The notes: generated from the letters alone by a model not told the origin. 64,000 bases of DNA from Rhyzopertha dominica (GCA_025024175.1 QCXZ01000137.1:5332001-5396000); one strand, 5' to 3'. Positions 32,870 to 45,480 are shown, counted from the stretch's first letter. Numbers and translations are program-made.

Positions 32870-33420
32870 AGGATTACACTAAGTGGTTACCCCTCGGGTC
32901 TGCCCGTTACTCCTGAGTAATCAATTTCACAATGACTCAAGGTGTTTGTTCGCAAATTTCGCACCCTCCAGCTCTAATACGGTTACTGAACTGACCCTTT
33001 TCGATGTTGTTCCGGCCACTTCCGACAACNCCCGTAAAGAACAAGTCGCAAGTGCAAGAAGTCGCGCGGCACCTATCTCCGCGGGGTCCGCCGTAACGGC
33101 TCCTCCATTATTTTCGATTTAGACCATTAAAATATATTAGTCGATTGGCTTCGGTTATCGCTGGACAAATTGTTGCCGTTGGGTGCATTGCACGCTATAT
33201 GGCGCTAATATCGGCCATATTTACTGCCAGCATTGGCATTGCATCGAGCTTTTATCGCATATGTTTAGCCGCCCCCCACCCACAAAAACAAGGACGCGCT
33301 ATTCAGACGTTACAGAGTTATAACGGCGATATGGGGTTGTTTGGGGTAATGAAGTGGGTCTTTAGACTAGTTGTGCGAGCCATGCGTCGCAAGAGGAGCT
33401 GAACAATACAATTTTGGAGT
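32870..33420. other. GC-rich island sharing a motif with 46.2 kb
   Basis: CpG-containing, repeat-free. 32975-33030 (TAATACGGTTACTGAACTGA, then GGCCACTT) resembles 46169-46220. Short frames at 32883-33122 and 33145-33402 show no known domain. One N near 33030. Candidate conserved non-coding sequence. Confidence 0.4.
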
Positions 33421-33429
33421 CAAGCGTTA

Positions 33430-33890
33430 CGGAGAGCTTTATGTTTAATTTTACCACAGTTTTGGTGATATTAGGCGTACTGCTGTAAAAGCATGAAAAA
33501 GCAGCTATTATAAATTTCATTTTTAATAATTAAAAATGAAATAAATAAATTAGAGCTAGACATTTGTTGATTTTAATTTTTGTATCCCCACAAACAATAT
33601 GCTTTAAAAAACGAGTTTGACTTTCAACAATTTCAAGGCTACAAGTTTCAAACTTAGTTATCTTTGCTACATGCAAATGAATTTAAAAGATTGTCGTTGT
33701 CTGTCAATAACAAAAAAGGACATTTCTCGTATTCCCAGCCAGTCTCAAGCCATTGAGGATGACGCTACTGATTTTTAAAAGAGTTCTGGTTCTTGAGATA
33801 TCCTAGTAAATTATTCTGGTACAAATAAAGCAACTTTTGCCCATTCCACATTCTCTCCGCCCTTAGAAAGTCAAGTGACCTCAAGAGATG
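33430..33890. other. AT-rich, probably decayed non-LTR sequence
   Basis: The last part (from about 33720) leads into a recognisable RT scrap and probably belongs to the same dead element. Nothing else recognised. Confidence 0.3.
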
Positions 33891-33896
33891 GTAAAA

Positions 33897-33993
33897 GACT
33901 GTGCTGCTTTATTTGCTTCTCTCTTCTACATCTCTAATTTAATTCTTGAAACAACGATTTTTCCTGGCACTTGGGAGAATCGAGAGAAATGTT
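33897..33993 (+). pseudogene. Non-LTR RT scrap split by a hAT element
   Basis: DCAALFASLFYISNLILETT then IFPGTWENREKC matches the RT segment just before the first palm motif of jockey-like elements (LFN.SL..G.FP..WK.S). It runs directly into the hAT insertion at 34002. The other side (35222 onward) is too decayed to read. Confidence 0.55.
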
Positions 33994-34001
33994 GCGGTAG
34001 C

Positions 34002-35213
34002 CAGTGGCGGCTGCTGACAAATTCTATTGGGTCGACAGTAAAAACTTTGGTCCACTCTAGTTAGTCAATATTATTTATTTATAAATTAGTAAATAATTTT
34101 GTATATACTCGTAGTTGTTGTTGTTTATTACTTGCTACATCTGTAAATTTTCATATCGCCGCAAGTTAAAAAGATAGTTCATTTGGTAACAAATAGCCTA
34201 ATCTGTCAACTAGCTACATAATTTCAACGTTAAGCGTGCACATGTACTGCACCGGAGAGGAGAAGTCGATATATGTCGACCCAATCCGAAGATGTATTCG
34301 GAAGTCCGGCAGACAGCATTAAGCGATTATATGGGTATTGGCACTTACTTATGTTGTTATTTTTCTTTTTGTGTGAAATTCTTCAATGATTTCAGATTGA
34401 CTAAATTTATAACATGTATTTAATTAATTCTGTTAAATGTTTGAAGGTATCTGCTTAAAATTGTTTATTTAAGAGGATAGCTCTCATAATAATCTTGGGA
34501 AAATGAAAAATTTCGTAGAGCATTCGGATAGTTTTTCGTGATTTCAGTATTGAACTATATATATAATTGTTGTTCAATGTACATGTCAAAATTAATTTTC
34601 GGAATCCGACGATTATGAATGCCGGGCCTCCTTTATTAACTTCAATAAAAACATATATACGTAAAATTAAATTATGATTATAAAAAAACTGTAAACATGT
34701 AAAGGGTGTCAATCAGATAATTTGTAATACTCAGTAGAAAACAGAACTATAATTGGTTGATTGAAAAAAAACTTGAAGTAATTGAAATAAATGATGAAGT
34801 CCGTTTTAACGTTTTATGCTGTCTGCCGGCCCCAGGCATTGCAGAGTCTCGATTTTCGCCTCAGGATTCAATATGCGCGCAGGGTTGCGTCTTTGTTCAG
34901 CTCATAGGAAAACGATGCTATTGCTTCCTTATACGATGCGATCTGCCGACCCAGCGTTTGGATCACGGGCTTGGATGACAACACGGCCCAGTCACGGTTG
35001 CCGAGTAGCGTAAGTTTTTCGGGATAACCCGTAAAAATGCGATTTTGGCTAATTATTAATTTGATGGTAATGTAAAAAAATACGCTCCAACTATTTCAAG
35101 ATATCTGAACATAATAAAACAAAATATACATAAAAATACGAAAAAAATAATTTCTTCGATCAAAATTCTGGGTCGGCAGTGCCGACCCTGCCGACCCGGA
35201 CGAGCCGCCACTG
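34002..35213. mobile_element. hAT-type transposon, non-autonomous, 1212 bp
   Basis: Inverted tips CAGTGGCGGCT...AGCCGCCACTG, flanked by a perfect 8-bp duplication GCGGTAGC (33994-34001 and 35214-35221), the hAT hallmark. The internal sequence, including a GC-richer part at 34810-35010, has no transposase frame that I recognise, so it is a deletion derivative. Confidence 0.9.
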
Positions 35214-35221
35214 GCGGTAGC

Positions 35222-35900
35222 GTGTTCAAAATAGCATAAGTGTCATCTTGAATCATTTCTGCATTGAATTTGCTTTTTATTTATGCTTTTTTGGGAGTTG
35301 GGCTTAATATGTAATCTGATAATATGCTAGTATTTTCACCAATGCGCTTTATCTCTGAATTTCACTTAATGAAAGCTAGACGCCTACAACAAAAGTACAA
35401 AAAGCAAGAGAAACCTGACAAGGGATGCTATTTTATAATTATTGTAGCACTCCATTAAAAATAAAGTGTTTTTGATCTTAGGTGGTAGTATTCAAGAACC
35501 CAAATAAATTCCATACGAAATAGTTTTCCCAGGTTTTGGCTTATGTTATTGAAATAATGATAGTGAGAGAACAATATCCAGGAGAGTACAATTAGTGTTG
35601 ATATGGCGTTATAATGTTGGCACTGCAAAAGCTCTGACCAAATTGTCTCAAATAATGTGTAGCTACTGAGCTGTAAGAGGGCAGATTGGAATCTCCCAGT
35701 ATTAAAATTTATCAATTGTTAGACAAATTGAAATTAGGTACTACAGAACCTTGAAAAGAAGTAACTGCTTGATAGCAAATATTCACCACAGTTCTACAGA
35801 CTGTCAACGTTTTTGAAGGCTTCATCAATTTAGTGAGAATACCCAAAAGTACATCTGCACCTAGACACATTAAAAGCCAGCATGTTCCGATAGTTCATTT
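35222..35900. other. AT-rich spacer
   Basis: No recognised feature. The minus frame 35455-35715 has no domain. Confidence 0.25.
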
Positions 35901-35904
35901 GGAA

Positions 35905-36280
35905 GTAGCCAGTAGTTACGTTACTTCGCGTTTTGGCGTATTTTCATTTTCTTTTTCGTGAAATTCCGAATGAAGGCGCGGAAAATCCGTCGAACTTTTC
36001 CATTTCCAATCTCCCGTTTTACACGCGATGCTTGCCTCTCCGCCACGTTTATTAATGACACTGGTGATGGGAATGGTCCGTTGTGTTAAGCGAGGGGTTA
36101 ATTTACGAACGCTCAAAACGGATCTTCAATAAATACCGAATTAGAGTCGGTGACAGATGAGGAACACAATGGAGCCGCCAGCAGGAAACCTCATTAGCGT
36201 TGGGCTGCGCCAGCATTGCCGAATTTTCTAGCCAATTACATCGTATGGTCAGCTCAAAACTAGATTGGATGGGAGTGGAA
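35905..36280. other. GC-richer single-copy island
   Basis: CpG-containing sequence (GGCGCGGAAAATCCGTCG, GCTGCGCCAGCATTGCCG) with no gene-like frame. Candidate conserved non-coding element. Confidence 0.35.
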
Positions 36281-36539
36281 AGTACTAATGACAAAAAAAA
36301 ACAAGGAAAATGGAAATAGCAGTCCTATTTAATTATATTAAACTCTTCGTATTTAGGGGGACTGCGATTTTGTTAAAATTATGTAGACTTTTGTTTCCTT
36401 GCCAAGCTTTTATTTTAAATTTTCATCAGGGCTTCTATAAATATTTATTTACATCGGTATATAAATATAACAACAAGTAACTCGTAATCTTCGTGAAAGT
36501 GAGGTTTACAAAAGGGGGCCAGTTGTGGTCAATGTGGTT

Positions 36540-37393
36540 ATTTTACATAATGGTATTATTTTAAAAATAAATTGGGAATCCATGACGGCTATGTGCTATG
36601 GTTCCTGTCACTCTATTTATTAAAAGTCAAAATGTATTCAAATGATGAAAAAACAGATATGATTTTGATTTATGGTGAATACAAGAAAAATGCTTCCGCT
36701 GCTGCCCGTTTATACAGACGACGTTTTCCAAATAGAAGAGCTCCTGCCGATACAATTTCCAAGAGACTTGAATTAACTTTAAGGACAAACTGGCCTCCAC
36801 TGAAAAAGTCAAGAGAAAGAACAGCAACAGGTCCTGACAATGAAATTAGAGTATTGGAAATTATTGACGAAAATCCTTATATTAGTCAAAGGGTAGTCTC
36901 AAAAGCAATCGGTATTAGTCTCTCTTCAGTACACCGAATAATTAAAGGCAGTTAATTTCATCCGTAACTCTTGCAATTGGTTCAGGCCTTAAAGGAGACA
37001 GATTATCCTAAAAGACTAAAAGAGCAAGTATACCAAACACCAATTGAAAGTGTAGAACATTTAGAAAATAATATACGTGATGCATATAGATCCATTACCC
37101 CAGAAATGTTAATGCATGTTAAAAGATCGTTTTGGGCGCTGTGAAAACAGCGGAGGGCGACATTTTGAGCATTTATTACATTAATGTTATTGAATAAACA
37201 TTTTCCAAAAATAAAATTTGTTTTACAGTACCGAATTTACTTAAAGCACATGATTGAAGTTTATGTCAAAATTTACGAATTTATATACAGCATTTTTTAA
37301 GACGATGAACAATTATCAATGTTACCTCTGCAAATGTATTTTGGGTTGCATTCTTAAATTCGTCAGGGTCATTATCATTCGTGAAACATCCTG
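36540..37393 (+). mobile_element. DD41D-type mariner relative, catalytic core deleted
   Basis: Same family as 49734-51193. The right inverted end (AATGATAATGACCCTGACG and neighbours, read in reverse) is kept at about 37300-37393. The left inverted end is replaced by unrelated sequence. Internally it skips from the start of the linker to the last 60 residues of the transposase. Confidence 0.8.
36632..36955 (+). pseudogene. N-terminal DNA-binding domain of the DD41D-type transposase
   Basis: Starts MYSNDEKTDMILIYGEYKKN with the helix-turn-helix region known as DUF4817 in insects, followed by a second HTH (NPYISQRVVSKAIGISLSSV). A TAA stop replaces the codon after IIKGS at 36955. Beyond it the frame can be followed to DYPKRL, which joins directly to KEQVYQTPIESVEHLENN. 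The whole DDE core between them is missing. The first half is better preserved than in the 49.7-kb copy. Confidence 0.8.
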
Positions 37394-37784
37394 TATAAGT
37401 CGCATTCCCCCTAAACACGAAGAGTGTAATAAATTAAGAAAACATGGAACTTCTGGTATTTTAGTTTAAAGTGACTTCTCGACGGTTCTTCCAAACTTTT
37501 AGATGGGTTACTTATGTTTGGGTTTAAGCACGTGTTAAACCAATAATTAGCTCACAAACACAAACAACAGCAATATTTTTAATTTTTTGCATAATGTCTC
37601 AAAAATGTGTCGTCGTAATAATACATTCTTTGAAATGACATGCGCATTAGGATGCCCTTTTGTTACTTACATATTATCCCCATTTTTAAAACTGTTTAAG
37701 GGATACTAAATTGAATTAATTAATTTTAATTTAAATTAATTAATTGGTATTCTTCGCACTCCTCTGCAAGTTTGCACTGAGTTG

Positions 37785-38110
37785 GTAGATTTGGGTATTG
37801 TTATGGATTCGTTCTTGACGTTTACTCAACATGTCTTGCACATTTGCAAAATCGCAATGAAGTTGTTAGGCTTCATTTCACCAGGAATTTAGGAATGATC
37901 GTTGGGTAAAGCTTCTGTTTTATTCCTTAATCAGATCCAGGCTGCAATATTGATGGTTATTTGGAAGCAATACCATCAAAGGCATATTAACCTTTTAGAA
38001 AGTATTCTTGGAAAATTTGCGAAATATGTTTACTTTAAAATGTCCAATGTCTATCTCGAAAGATAAAAACAGAACAGACTCTTTAGAAAATATTATTTGC
38101 TGTTCAGGTA
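37785..38110 (+). pseudogene. Jockey-like RT C-terminal remnant
   Basis: VDLGIVMDSFLTFTQHVLHI, CKIAMKLLGFI, and after a frame break HINLLESILGKFAKYVYFKM. This corresponds to the LGV..D..L.F..H......A...LGFI.R thumb region and the C-terminal domain of jockey ORF2. Stops and shifts abound. Confidence 0.7.
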
Positions 38111-38456
38111 ATCATAAAATGCATGGTACTAAACAGTAAGGAATGAATTCAGGTTTTTCATATAGTCGGCTTAAAGTTTTCTTGGAGTGGAGGTTTATTA
38201 GGGTGTCTTCGAAAAATGCCTGAGATTACATTTTACCTTCACTGCAGCAATATATTGGACAGCTCTCATATCGCACAATGTAATATTTCGAGTTTTTCGG
38301 GCCTAATCTGTGCATTCTTATTGTTTCGGCATTCATATGGAACAGATGGTTCGCCTTAAAATGCAGATAAAGTCTACAAAATATAAAAGTAACAGAAAAT
38401 GCAAGCAGAGTTGAAGGACCCCATAGATAAAAATCTGGAATATAAATTGAAAATAG

Positions 38457-40170
38457 GAATTTATTTATTTATTACATTGACTTTCCAACAGATTCAGAAA
38501 ATCCAAAAGCAGGAAAGCACTAGGTAGCGTATTTAAATGAAGTAATTAGGGGTGAGAGGAGTTGTGATTGAATAAGTTACATCTGAAATGTTATTTTTAA
38601 CAGTTTAGCAATTATAGTTATGGTTCTTTTAAGATCTTTTTAAGAGATGTTAATGATAGGGAAAAAATATCGAGATATAAGTATAAGCCGAGTTATAAGT
38701 GTAAATTACACGATATAACGGTGAATTTTGGCAGTGACTTGTATTACAAGTGTAAACATGAAATGTATTCTTAGTCCTAAGAGGGTATTGAGGAGTATTA
38801 ATATTTAAGTGACTAATTAAAGACGTTGACAACAGTGAATTAACTACCTTGTACAGAAAGATAATATCAAAATTCTCGCGTCGTTTGCTTAAGCTTGTCA
38901 TATTGTACTTTTTTAAGTTATATTCGTAAGTCAAGGTGTGGAGATCTCTGTTAAACTTATAATTAAGCTTACCAATGAATTTTTTTTGTACGCGTTCAAT
39001 TCGGTTAATGTATTTGTAATACAACGGATTCCAGACGACACTGGCATACTCTAGATGGCTGCGCACCAAGATATCATAGAGAATTTTAAATGATTTTATA
39101 TTGGTAAATTTAGTTGTGGTTCTAAAAATAAAACCTAAGTTTCTGAGCGAGCGCTGTATTATTTCTTCAACGTGCAATTCAAATCTTAGTTTGCTGTCCA
39201 CAATGACGCCCAGGTCCTTTATTTTATTAATAGAGTTAGGGGTGTGGTTGTTTATTGCATATTTAGTGGGGACCGACAGCCTATTTCTCGTGAAAGTGAT
39301 GTGATAGCACTTGTCTAGGTTTAGATATAAATAATTTCTGGTACAGTATAAGTATAAGTTATTTAAATCAAGTTGCAAAAGCAGTGCATCATGTAAGTTA
39401 GTTATTTCTCTGTAAATTTTCATATCGTCTGCGTACAGTAGATAATTTGAGCGTTGAATAAAATTACCAATATCATTAATAAAAATAAGAAATAGCAGGG
39501 AACCTAGATGAGAGCCCTGCGGTACACCGGATGTTACAGGTACTGAAGACGATACTGAGTTTTTTATTGTTACACCTTGGCTCCTATTACATAAGTACGA
39601 TATTAGCCACCTTAGCAGATTACCATGCACACCGAAATTCTCCAATTTAATAAGAAGGGAGGCATGGTGAACTTTATCGAACGCTTTGGAAAAGTCGGTA
39701 TACACGGCATCCACTTGAGCTCTTTTATCCATGCTTTCTGACAGATGTTGAACAAAAGTAACGAGATTAGTTACTGTCGACCTTCCACGTAAAAAACCAT
39801 GCTGACGTTCATCTATGTGTTGTTTAATATTAAAAAATAATTCATCAGTAACACAATGTTTGCTTGTTTCCATTTGCTTGGGAACACCCCTTCTTTCAAA
39901 GACTTATTGAATATAATACTAAGTGGTTCAGCAAGGATCTCATCGCACGTTTTGATAAATATGCCAGGAATGCCGTCCAATCCGGTGCCCTTACGTATAT
40001 CTAGTTTGATAATTTTTTCTACTATTGATTCTTTTGAGATGTATTTTATTTCGATGCAATTGGAACTTCGGGTGCGTTGAATATTAGGAGGTAATGAATA
40101 GTGAGGAAAAGAAATCAGAGAATAGATTACTCGATAGCAAGTAAAAAATCGTTGAAAAATTTATCAATGT
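38457..40170 (-). mobile_element. Jockey-like non-LTR retrotransposon
   Basis: Minus-strand element. The coding region ends at 38650. A 3' untranslated region finishes in AATAAATAAATAAA (38458-38474 region), a simple tail typical of this group. The 5' side is truncated at about 40170. Confidence 0.8.
38650..39873 (-). pseudogene. Reverse transcriptase of jockey-like element (long open frame)
   Basis: The open frame encodes about 407 residues of RT without stops: QHGFLRGRSTVTNLVTFVQ, VDAVYTDFSKAFDKVHHASL, VTSGVPQGSHLGSLLFLIFI, YADDMKIYREI, IKDLGVIVDSKLRFELHV, and VRSHLEYASVVWNP to the C-terminus. The start is odd. Upstream (39880-40100) the minus strand encodes the preceding RT block (KGTGLDGIPGIFIKTCDEIL, then SLKEGVFPSKWKQ). 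The frame jumps from there to DELFFNIKQH, so about 40 residues have been deleted. The catalytic YADD is intact. Confidence 0.88.
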
Positions 40171-40229
40171 TGAAGTGTTAGTAATGTTAACTGCCGTTTA
40201 GTGTCGAAATTTCCATTCCATTTAAAACA

Positions 40230-40680
40230 AAAAACAAAACGAACACTCGCGATGTTATTTACTTCCGCTTCCTTCAACCAGAGGACCAAAGCGTTCGTCT
40301 CTTCCTTTTCCCAGCATCCAAACAGCAAACCTTGTTCAACCTGTTTGTCGTGTTGACATCCTCATGCTTCATCAAATAACGCCACACCGAGCCGAATAAA
40401 ATATTAATACCGGAAATGCCGTCCCGTCAATCCTGTTCCTGTTTTGCGCCCTGTTCGGGGGGTGTTTTCCGTAACGCAAAACTACATGCACAACTCGCCG
40501 ACATTTTCCGATGCGAGATAAGCGGGAATTGTGCGGGGCTTGTTCCGGTAAGTCCGACTGATATGCAAATAGCGTACCTGATAATCGATGTGTAACAGGA
40601 AATCGGAGGCAAGCGATCAGCCTTCCGGGAAGCCGTCATTTAATTAACGTAATTATTTCATCGATCTGTGGAAAAAATGC
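40230..40680. other. GC-richer single-copy island
   Basis: Non-repetitive, CpG-containing; includes CCCTGTTCGGGGGGTG and CACAACTCGCCGAC. The minus frame 40427-40639 has no domain. Candidate conserved non-coding element. Confidence 0.35.
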
Positions 40681-40689
40681 GTCTTTTTT

Positions 40690-41430
40690 CGAAGCTTCCC
40701 GTTTGATGCATAGTGTACGCAAATATATGTTTGGAGCACTCCATTATGGCAGCAGTAATCATCTTGTGCCAAAGCCGAGTAGTTACTGTATTTTGTACTG
40801 TCCTTTGAGTCCAGTAACTTTAGTAACTTTAATGAAATTTTAATGAAATGACCTAAAAATGCTTAAATTAAACGTGCTTAACTTTAAAAATACTGGTTTA
40901 AAGTTTAAAGTCATCAATAGCAAGGTTCAATTGGTAATTTCTTGCTGTTTCGCTTAAAAAAAAAGCGATCGCATCGAATATTTGGACACCATTTGGCACT
41001 ACTTGATACTTTTGACTGAAAGATAAAATTTTAACAGCCTAAATGAAACGTCCTGAAAATATATAAACATATTTAAAATTTTATTTATTGTTTGGAGATA
41101 CATTAGTTTTGAAGACGACTCTTGCGTGAGTTATGAAAAAATATCGTGTCTGAAGAAACCCCTTTAACTTTACGGATTTATTGTGTACCTGCGTTAAAGG
41201 TTAACAATGTGTAGCAAGATTAAAACTTTATACTTATAAGTAATAATCAAACGCTTTCTAGTGAATTTTTGGACTATGATCCTAACAAGTTAAGTTAATT
41301 AAAAACAACACGATACGCATTATACAGAACTACTGAAGTTATTCCTAATGCAAGAGTATTGTCTATTTAAAGAACAAATTTGGGGGCGGGGAAGACAGCT
41401 TGAATTTGAGACCAACTTATTTGAAAATCA
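40690..41430. other. AT-rich spacer
   Basis: No recognised feature. Confidence 0.25.
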
Positions 41431-41439
41431 ATCTCTCAA

Positions 41440-42760
41440 AGAGTACACAAAAAACGTTTTGTAATTTTATCGATATGTAGATGACGTAATATAACTTTAG
41501 CTTGGCGAGGTGGAGAAAATTTATAAACACAAGCAATAATAAAATTCATTTACATTAGAATTGGAAAATGGAGAGAGTAATCTCAGTTTTTTAGATTTTA
41601 ACATTAAAATTGTAGATAACAGACTTAAGCAAGCTCTCTCTTACAGATAAGTACACAATAAAAAAGGGTTGAGGCACAGTCCTTTTATCTATTAGATGCG
41701 AAAATGTACAAAAAATTATCTCTCAATCCGACTTCAAAGGTATCCAACGAATTTTTTTAAATTAATAGGGTTCTTATTAAAACTTAAGATCTCTTTATTT
41801 CTGAAAGTACCCATACGATTGATATTATTAAATCTAAACCTAGTAGGGACCTCCTGGATGATATGATAGCCAAATTATCTAAATATCGTGAAAAGTCTGC
41901 TTATTTTTTATGAAACAGAAATTTTTTGAACAATGCGATGAGCTCACTTTTAAATCTTATAGTAGCAAATTTGTTTATGGAATATTTTTGAAGAGGTGGC
42001 GATTAACAGTTTTCAGTTTAAGCCTAAATATTGGTAAAGATATCTAGAGGATCCTTTTATTATCTGGCATTACGGCATGCAAGAATTAAGTAGATTTCTA
42101 AATAATTTCAATATCCCAAATCCTAATACAAATTCTACGATTTAGTTAGTAAGCCACGGCAGTAGCAGATTCTTGCATAACTAAATTTATAAAAAAGAGC
42201 TGATCAGTTAGGATACAAACTTTACAGAAAACCAACACACACACACAAGGACAGATATTTACTACTTTCTACATCTCACCACCCTCCCACTCTAAAAATA
42301 GTTTTATAAAGACGTTATTTATTAGTGCTCGAGGAATTCTGACTAACTTAATTTATTTAATCAGCTTTATTAAGAAATGATTGTAGTAACCGGAATTTTT
42401 TTATTAAAGTACATCAAGGAAAGCATGATATCTTTGTTGGTCCTAATGCATAAAATAATAGAGATAAAATTTTGTGTAAGCCAACGAAACCATTTTCATA
42501 TATAGAGAAAATTATAGGTGCAAAATAGCTTTCAAAAATATCAGTAATTAAAAAAAGAAATAAGNAAAGTAACAGANTCGATAGACGGANTGGATAAATA
42601 TGGAGTTTATATGAACATAGCTAAAAAAGTTGTTCAGCGACATAGATCNGGAAAACTTGTAGAAACTTTAAAAAGTTTAGGATTAGAGAACACATGTATT
42701 CTTTAAAAAAGACAGTAACACGACTTCACACCTTGCGAAGTATCAAAAATAAAGAGTTTA
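41440..42760 (+). pseudogene. Penelope-like element remnants (two adjacent pieces)
   Basis: 41440-41720 reads as RT with YVDDV and SFTLELENGESNLSFLDFNI. From about 41790 the sequence restarts earlier in RT and follows the 28-kb element: VAINSFQFKPKYW near 42000, then RYLEDPFIIWHYGMQELSRF (YVDD has become YLED). The HHPP...FIKTLFISARGI-like segment follows near 42290. A last KYGVYMN block near 42597 is a degenerate GIY-YIG start. Multiple stops and N bases occur near 42560-42650. Probably two insertions or one rearranged copy. Confidence 0.7.
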
Positions 42761-42769
42761 TTTAATTTT

Positions 42770-43185
42770 TTACGAATGCATTATGAAATATGAAATCAAC
42801 ATAACAATAAATACGTATTTATTGAATTTGGAAGCTTTAGAGATATATAAACTGAACAAAATAACTTGGGTTAGATTGATGTTGGACAACGAATAAAAAA
42901 ACGTGTTTATACTAGTCGATATATGTGAAAGATTGATACAATATTTGGCGTTAAATTTCATTTTAATAACTACTATGCATTATTTCGAAATTTTTAGTTT
43001 TGACGCTAGATACTTAACATTTTTCGTGTATGTCAATTGGGTCAGATTCATTTGCCTGCCATTCAGGTTTGGGTATAAGCACATGTCTGAATTGAGATAA
43101 GATAACATTCCACCAATACCAAACAATGCTAATTACAACAAACCCATTGCTCAGTGAGAAATGTACTCGGTGCATTCTCCGCTGC
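42770..43185. other. AT-rich spacer
   Basis: No recognised feature. Confidence 0.25.
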
Positions 43186-43189
43186 AATA

Positions 43190-43870
43190 ACAATCCTGAT
43201 GCGATATGGAGCTTTGTACTGATAAAGTAAACCGTTTCATTGCCAATTTAGGCTACAACCAGGCAAGTAAATTGGTCCATTACGCCTCATTTACCGACTT
43301 TACTCCTCGTTCCGGGTTAATCGACCACAGGATTTCCTTTGATATCGCAAAGCTGAATCACAGCTTGCATTAGGATTTGCGGTCGGTGGCTCTAAATGGC
43401 ATGAAATTTCAGAGGAAATTTCATTAGAAGGGCTGCTGTTCAAGTTGGGGGCTTCATTCCTTTTCTTCTGCTGCAATATTTTGGGAATATACAGTCCTGA
43501 GTGGAATGATGAAAGAGATAATTTCGAGATAATAACAATAAACATGAGAAATAGTGTAGGAACTTCTTTTAAAGCAAAAGAGACTTAAAAAAGGCAATCA
43601 TCTGTCGCATGGCGTTANGAAATTGCACGTTACACTGGTTATATTGCTAGAATGAAGCCACGAACATAAGAGAATTCCCCAGCATCAGGGGGATTCCCAT
43701 AACAACNTCGTTGNTGACAGTCGCAGCAAGCTAGACAATCATTTGAGGTCTCGANGATTCAGCAATGCCGGACAGATTACTATATATNTCAAATCAGCGC
43801 GGATCGATCATTAACAATCGTAATACCGAAATATCAAATAATCGTGCAGTGCCAANATTNGGTCAGCTTT
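43190..43870. other. GC-richer island followed by an ambiguous low-quality stretch
   Basis: 43190-43560 is a repeat-free island. 43590-43870 contains seven or eight N bases in under 300, suggesting collapsed or polymorphic sequence. No gene recognised in either. Confidence 0.35.
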
Positions 43871-43879
43871 TGTTCCTCT

Positions 43880-45480
43880 GGGTTTAATATTGTTGTTTTG
43901 TCTGAATCAAGGCTCACGGAGGATATTCCTGAAATTGAGATTATCCCTAATATTTTTTCTGTTTAGAAGTAGCAGTAGAAGTATCTTGGCTCAAACGAGT
44001 AGTATGGGAGCTTTGCTAGCTGTAAAATTGATCTTTCTGTTCTAAGTGATTATGTTCCAGTGGTTGATGTTATTGGAACTAAAATCTGCATCAATTTTTC
44101 CACATTTTGTAATGTTTTTTTTGTATATCCCTCCCTTGATTACTCAATCTGATCATGAGTTGTTTTTTAACCTATTTAGTTTTGTAATGAGTTAGGCAAA
44201 GATTTTAACAATCCTTATTTTAGCGGCGGCTCACGTGATGCTCGTAGTACTATCCTAAATAATTTCCAACTATTTCACAACTTTTCATAGCACAACGGTA
44301 TTGATAATTATCGTGGTCGGACTTTGGATCTTGTTTTTCCTCACATCAAGTTGCAGCATCATTCGACATGAACGCTGAGCGTAATCAGTTTAATTTTGCT
44401 AATTTTCATCAGTGATGTGATGATCTTTTCCAAACTAATTGGTCATTTTTACGTGATATTCAAGATGTTAATGAGGCATGTGGCAAATTTTACGAAATCA
44501 TTTACAGTACTTTAGAGCAAAGTATATTCAAAACAAATTCTGCACTTAAGCGTAAGTTTAGATATCCCCAATGGTTATATGTGGATATAATTAAGTGCCT
44601 TCGTGACAAACTTAAAGCTCTGAGGCTGTATAGAATATGAAATTCTTATTACTACTACAGATAGTTTTGCCAGTTCAGATCACGATCAAAGTCACTGATT
44701 TTATCAGCTTATACGCGCTACATGAGACATCCATACTTGATGAACCTTCAGGACTTTCAAGTTAAGCAAGAGAGGGACCCCACGCATTCCTGGTGCTATG
44801 AAACTAAATGACCGTGGGTATTCAGCTTCTGGGGATATCATAAATGCATTTGCTACATTTTCCCGGGAGAACTACATTAAATCTAAAACTACTGTAGTTT
44901 ATGAACCTAAAGTTTCGTCTTCTAATGTTTCCGTTTCTCATTTTTCTGAAGATCATGCTTTTAAAACATTGAAGCCTGCTGAGAATTACCATACTTCCTT
45001 ACTTCCTCTTAAAGGATTGTGCTGTTTTTTTCCACATCGGTTTTATATCTTTTTAATCTTATCTTATAAAGACGTCTACTATTCCGGGTTTCTGGAAAAT
45101 ATTCTTTGTGTGTCCAATATTTAAAAAGAGTGACATAAATAATATTTCTAATTATAGGCCGGATTAACTGGAATTTTTTAAAAATATTTGAAACGCTTTT
45201 ATATCAACTGCTATATGTCAAGAGCACGATTTCTATGCATCAGCATAGTTTTATGCGTAAAGCTCGATTGCATCTAATCTGGTTCGCTTTAGTCAGTTTG
45301 TGGTGGAAGTTTTGGCCAATAAAGGACTAATTGATGTGATATACACGGATTTCCAAAAAGCATTAGATCAAGTTGACTATTTCGTTCTCTAAAGTAAGAT
45401 GGAGTGGTATGGCTCTTCTTCTTTATTCATAAATATATTTCAATCATATCTGCAAAATCGTCAGCTTTTTTTGCAAAAAC
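43880..45480 (+). pseudogene. Decayed non-LTR retrotransposon (endonuclease + RT)
   Basis: Patches of jockey-type coding remain in order. LSESRLTEDIPEIE near 43900 and TLDLVFPHIK near 44320 are endonuclease. KLNDRGYSASGDIINAFATF (44798-44860) is the linker. VIYTDFQKALDQVDYFVL-like RT palm lies near 45335, with its Asp kept. Dense stops and frameshifts indicate an old copy. Confidence 0.65.

Noticed and set aside
32883..33402. Two adjacent open frames in the 32.9-kb island as exons
   Set aside because: No recognisable protein family or consistent splice pair; the conserved motif shared with 46.2 kb is non-coding there.
36415..36432. Minus-strand CCTGATGAAAATT as a hammerhead start
   Set aside because: No stem II can be formed before the next GAAAC.
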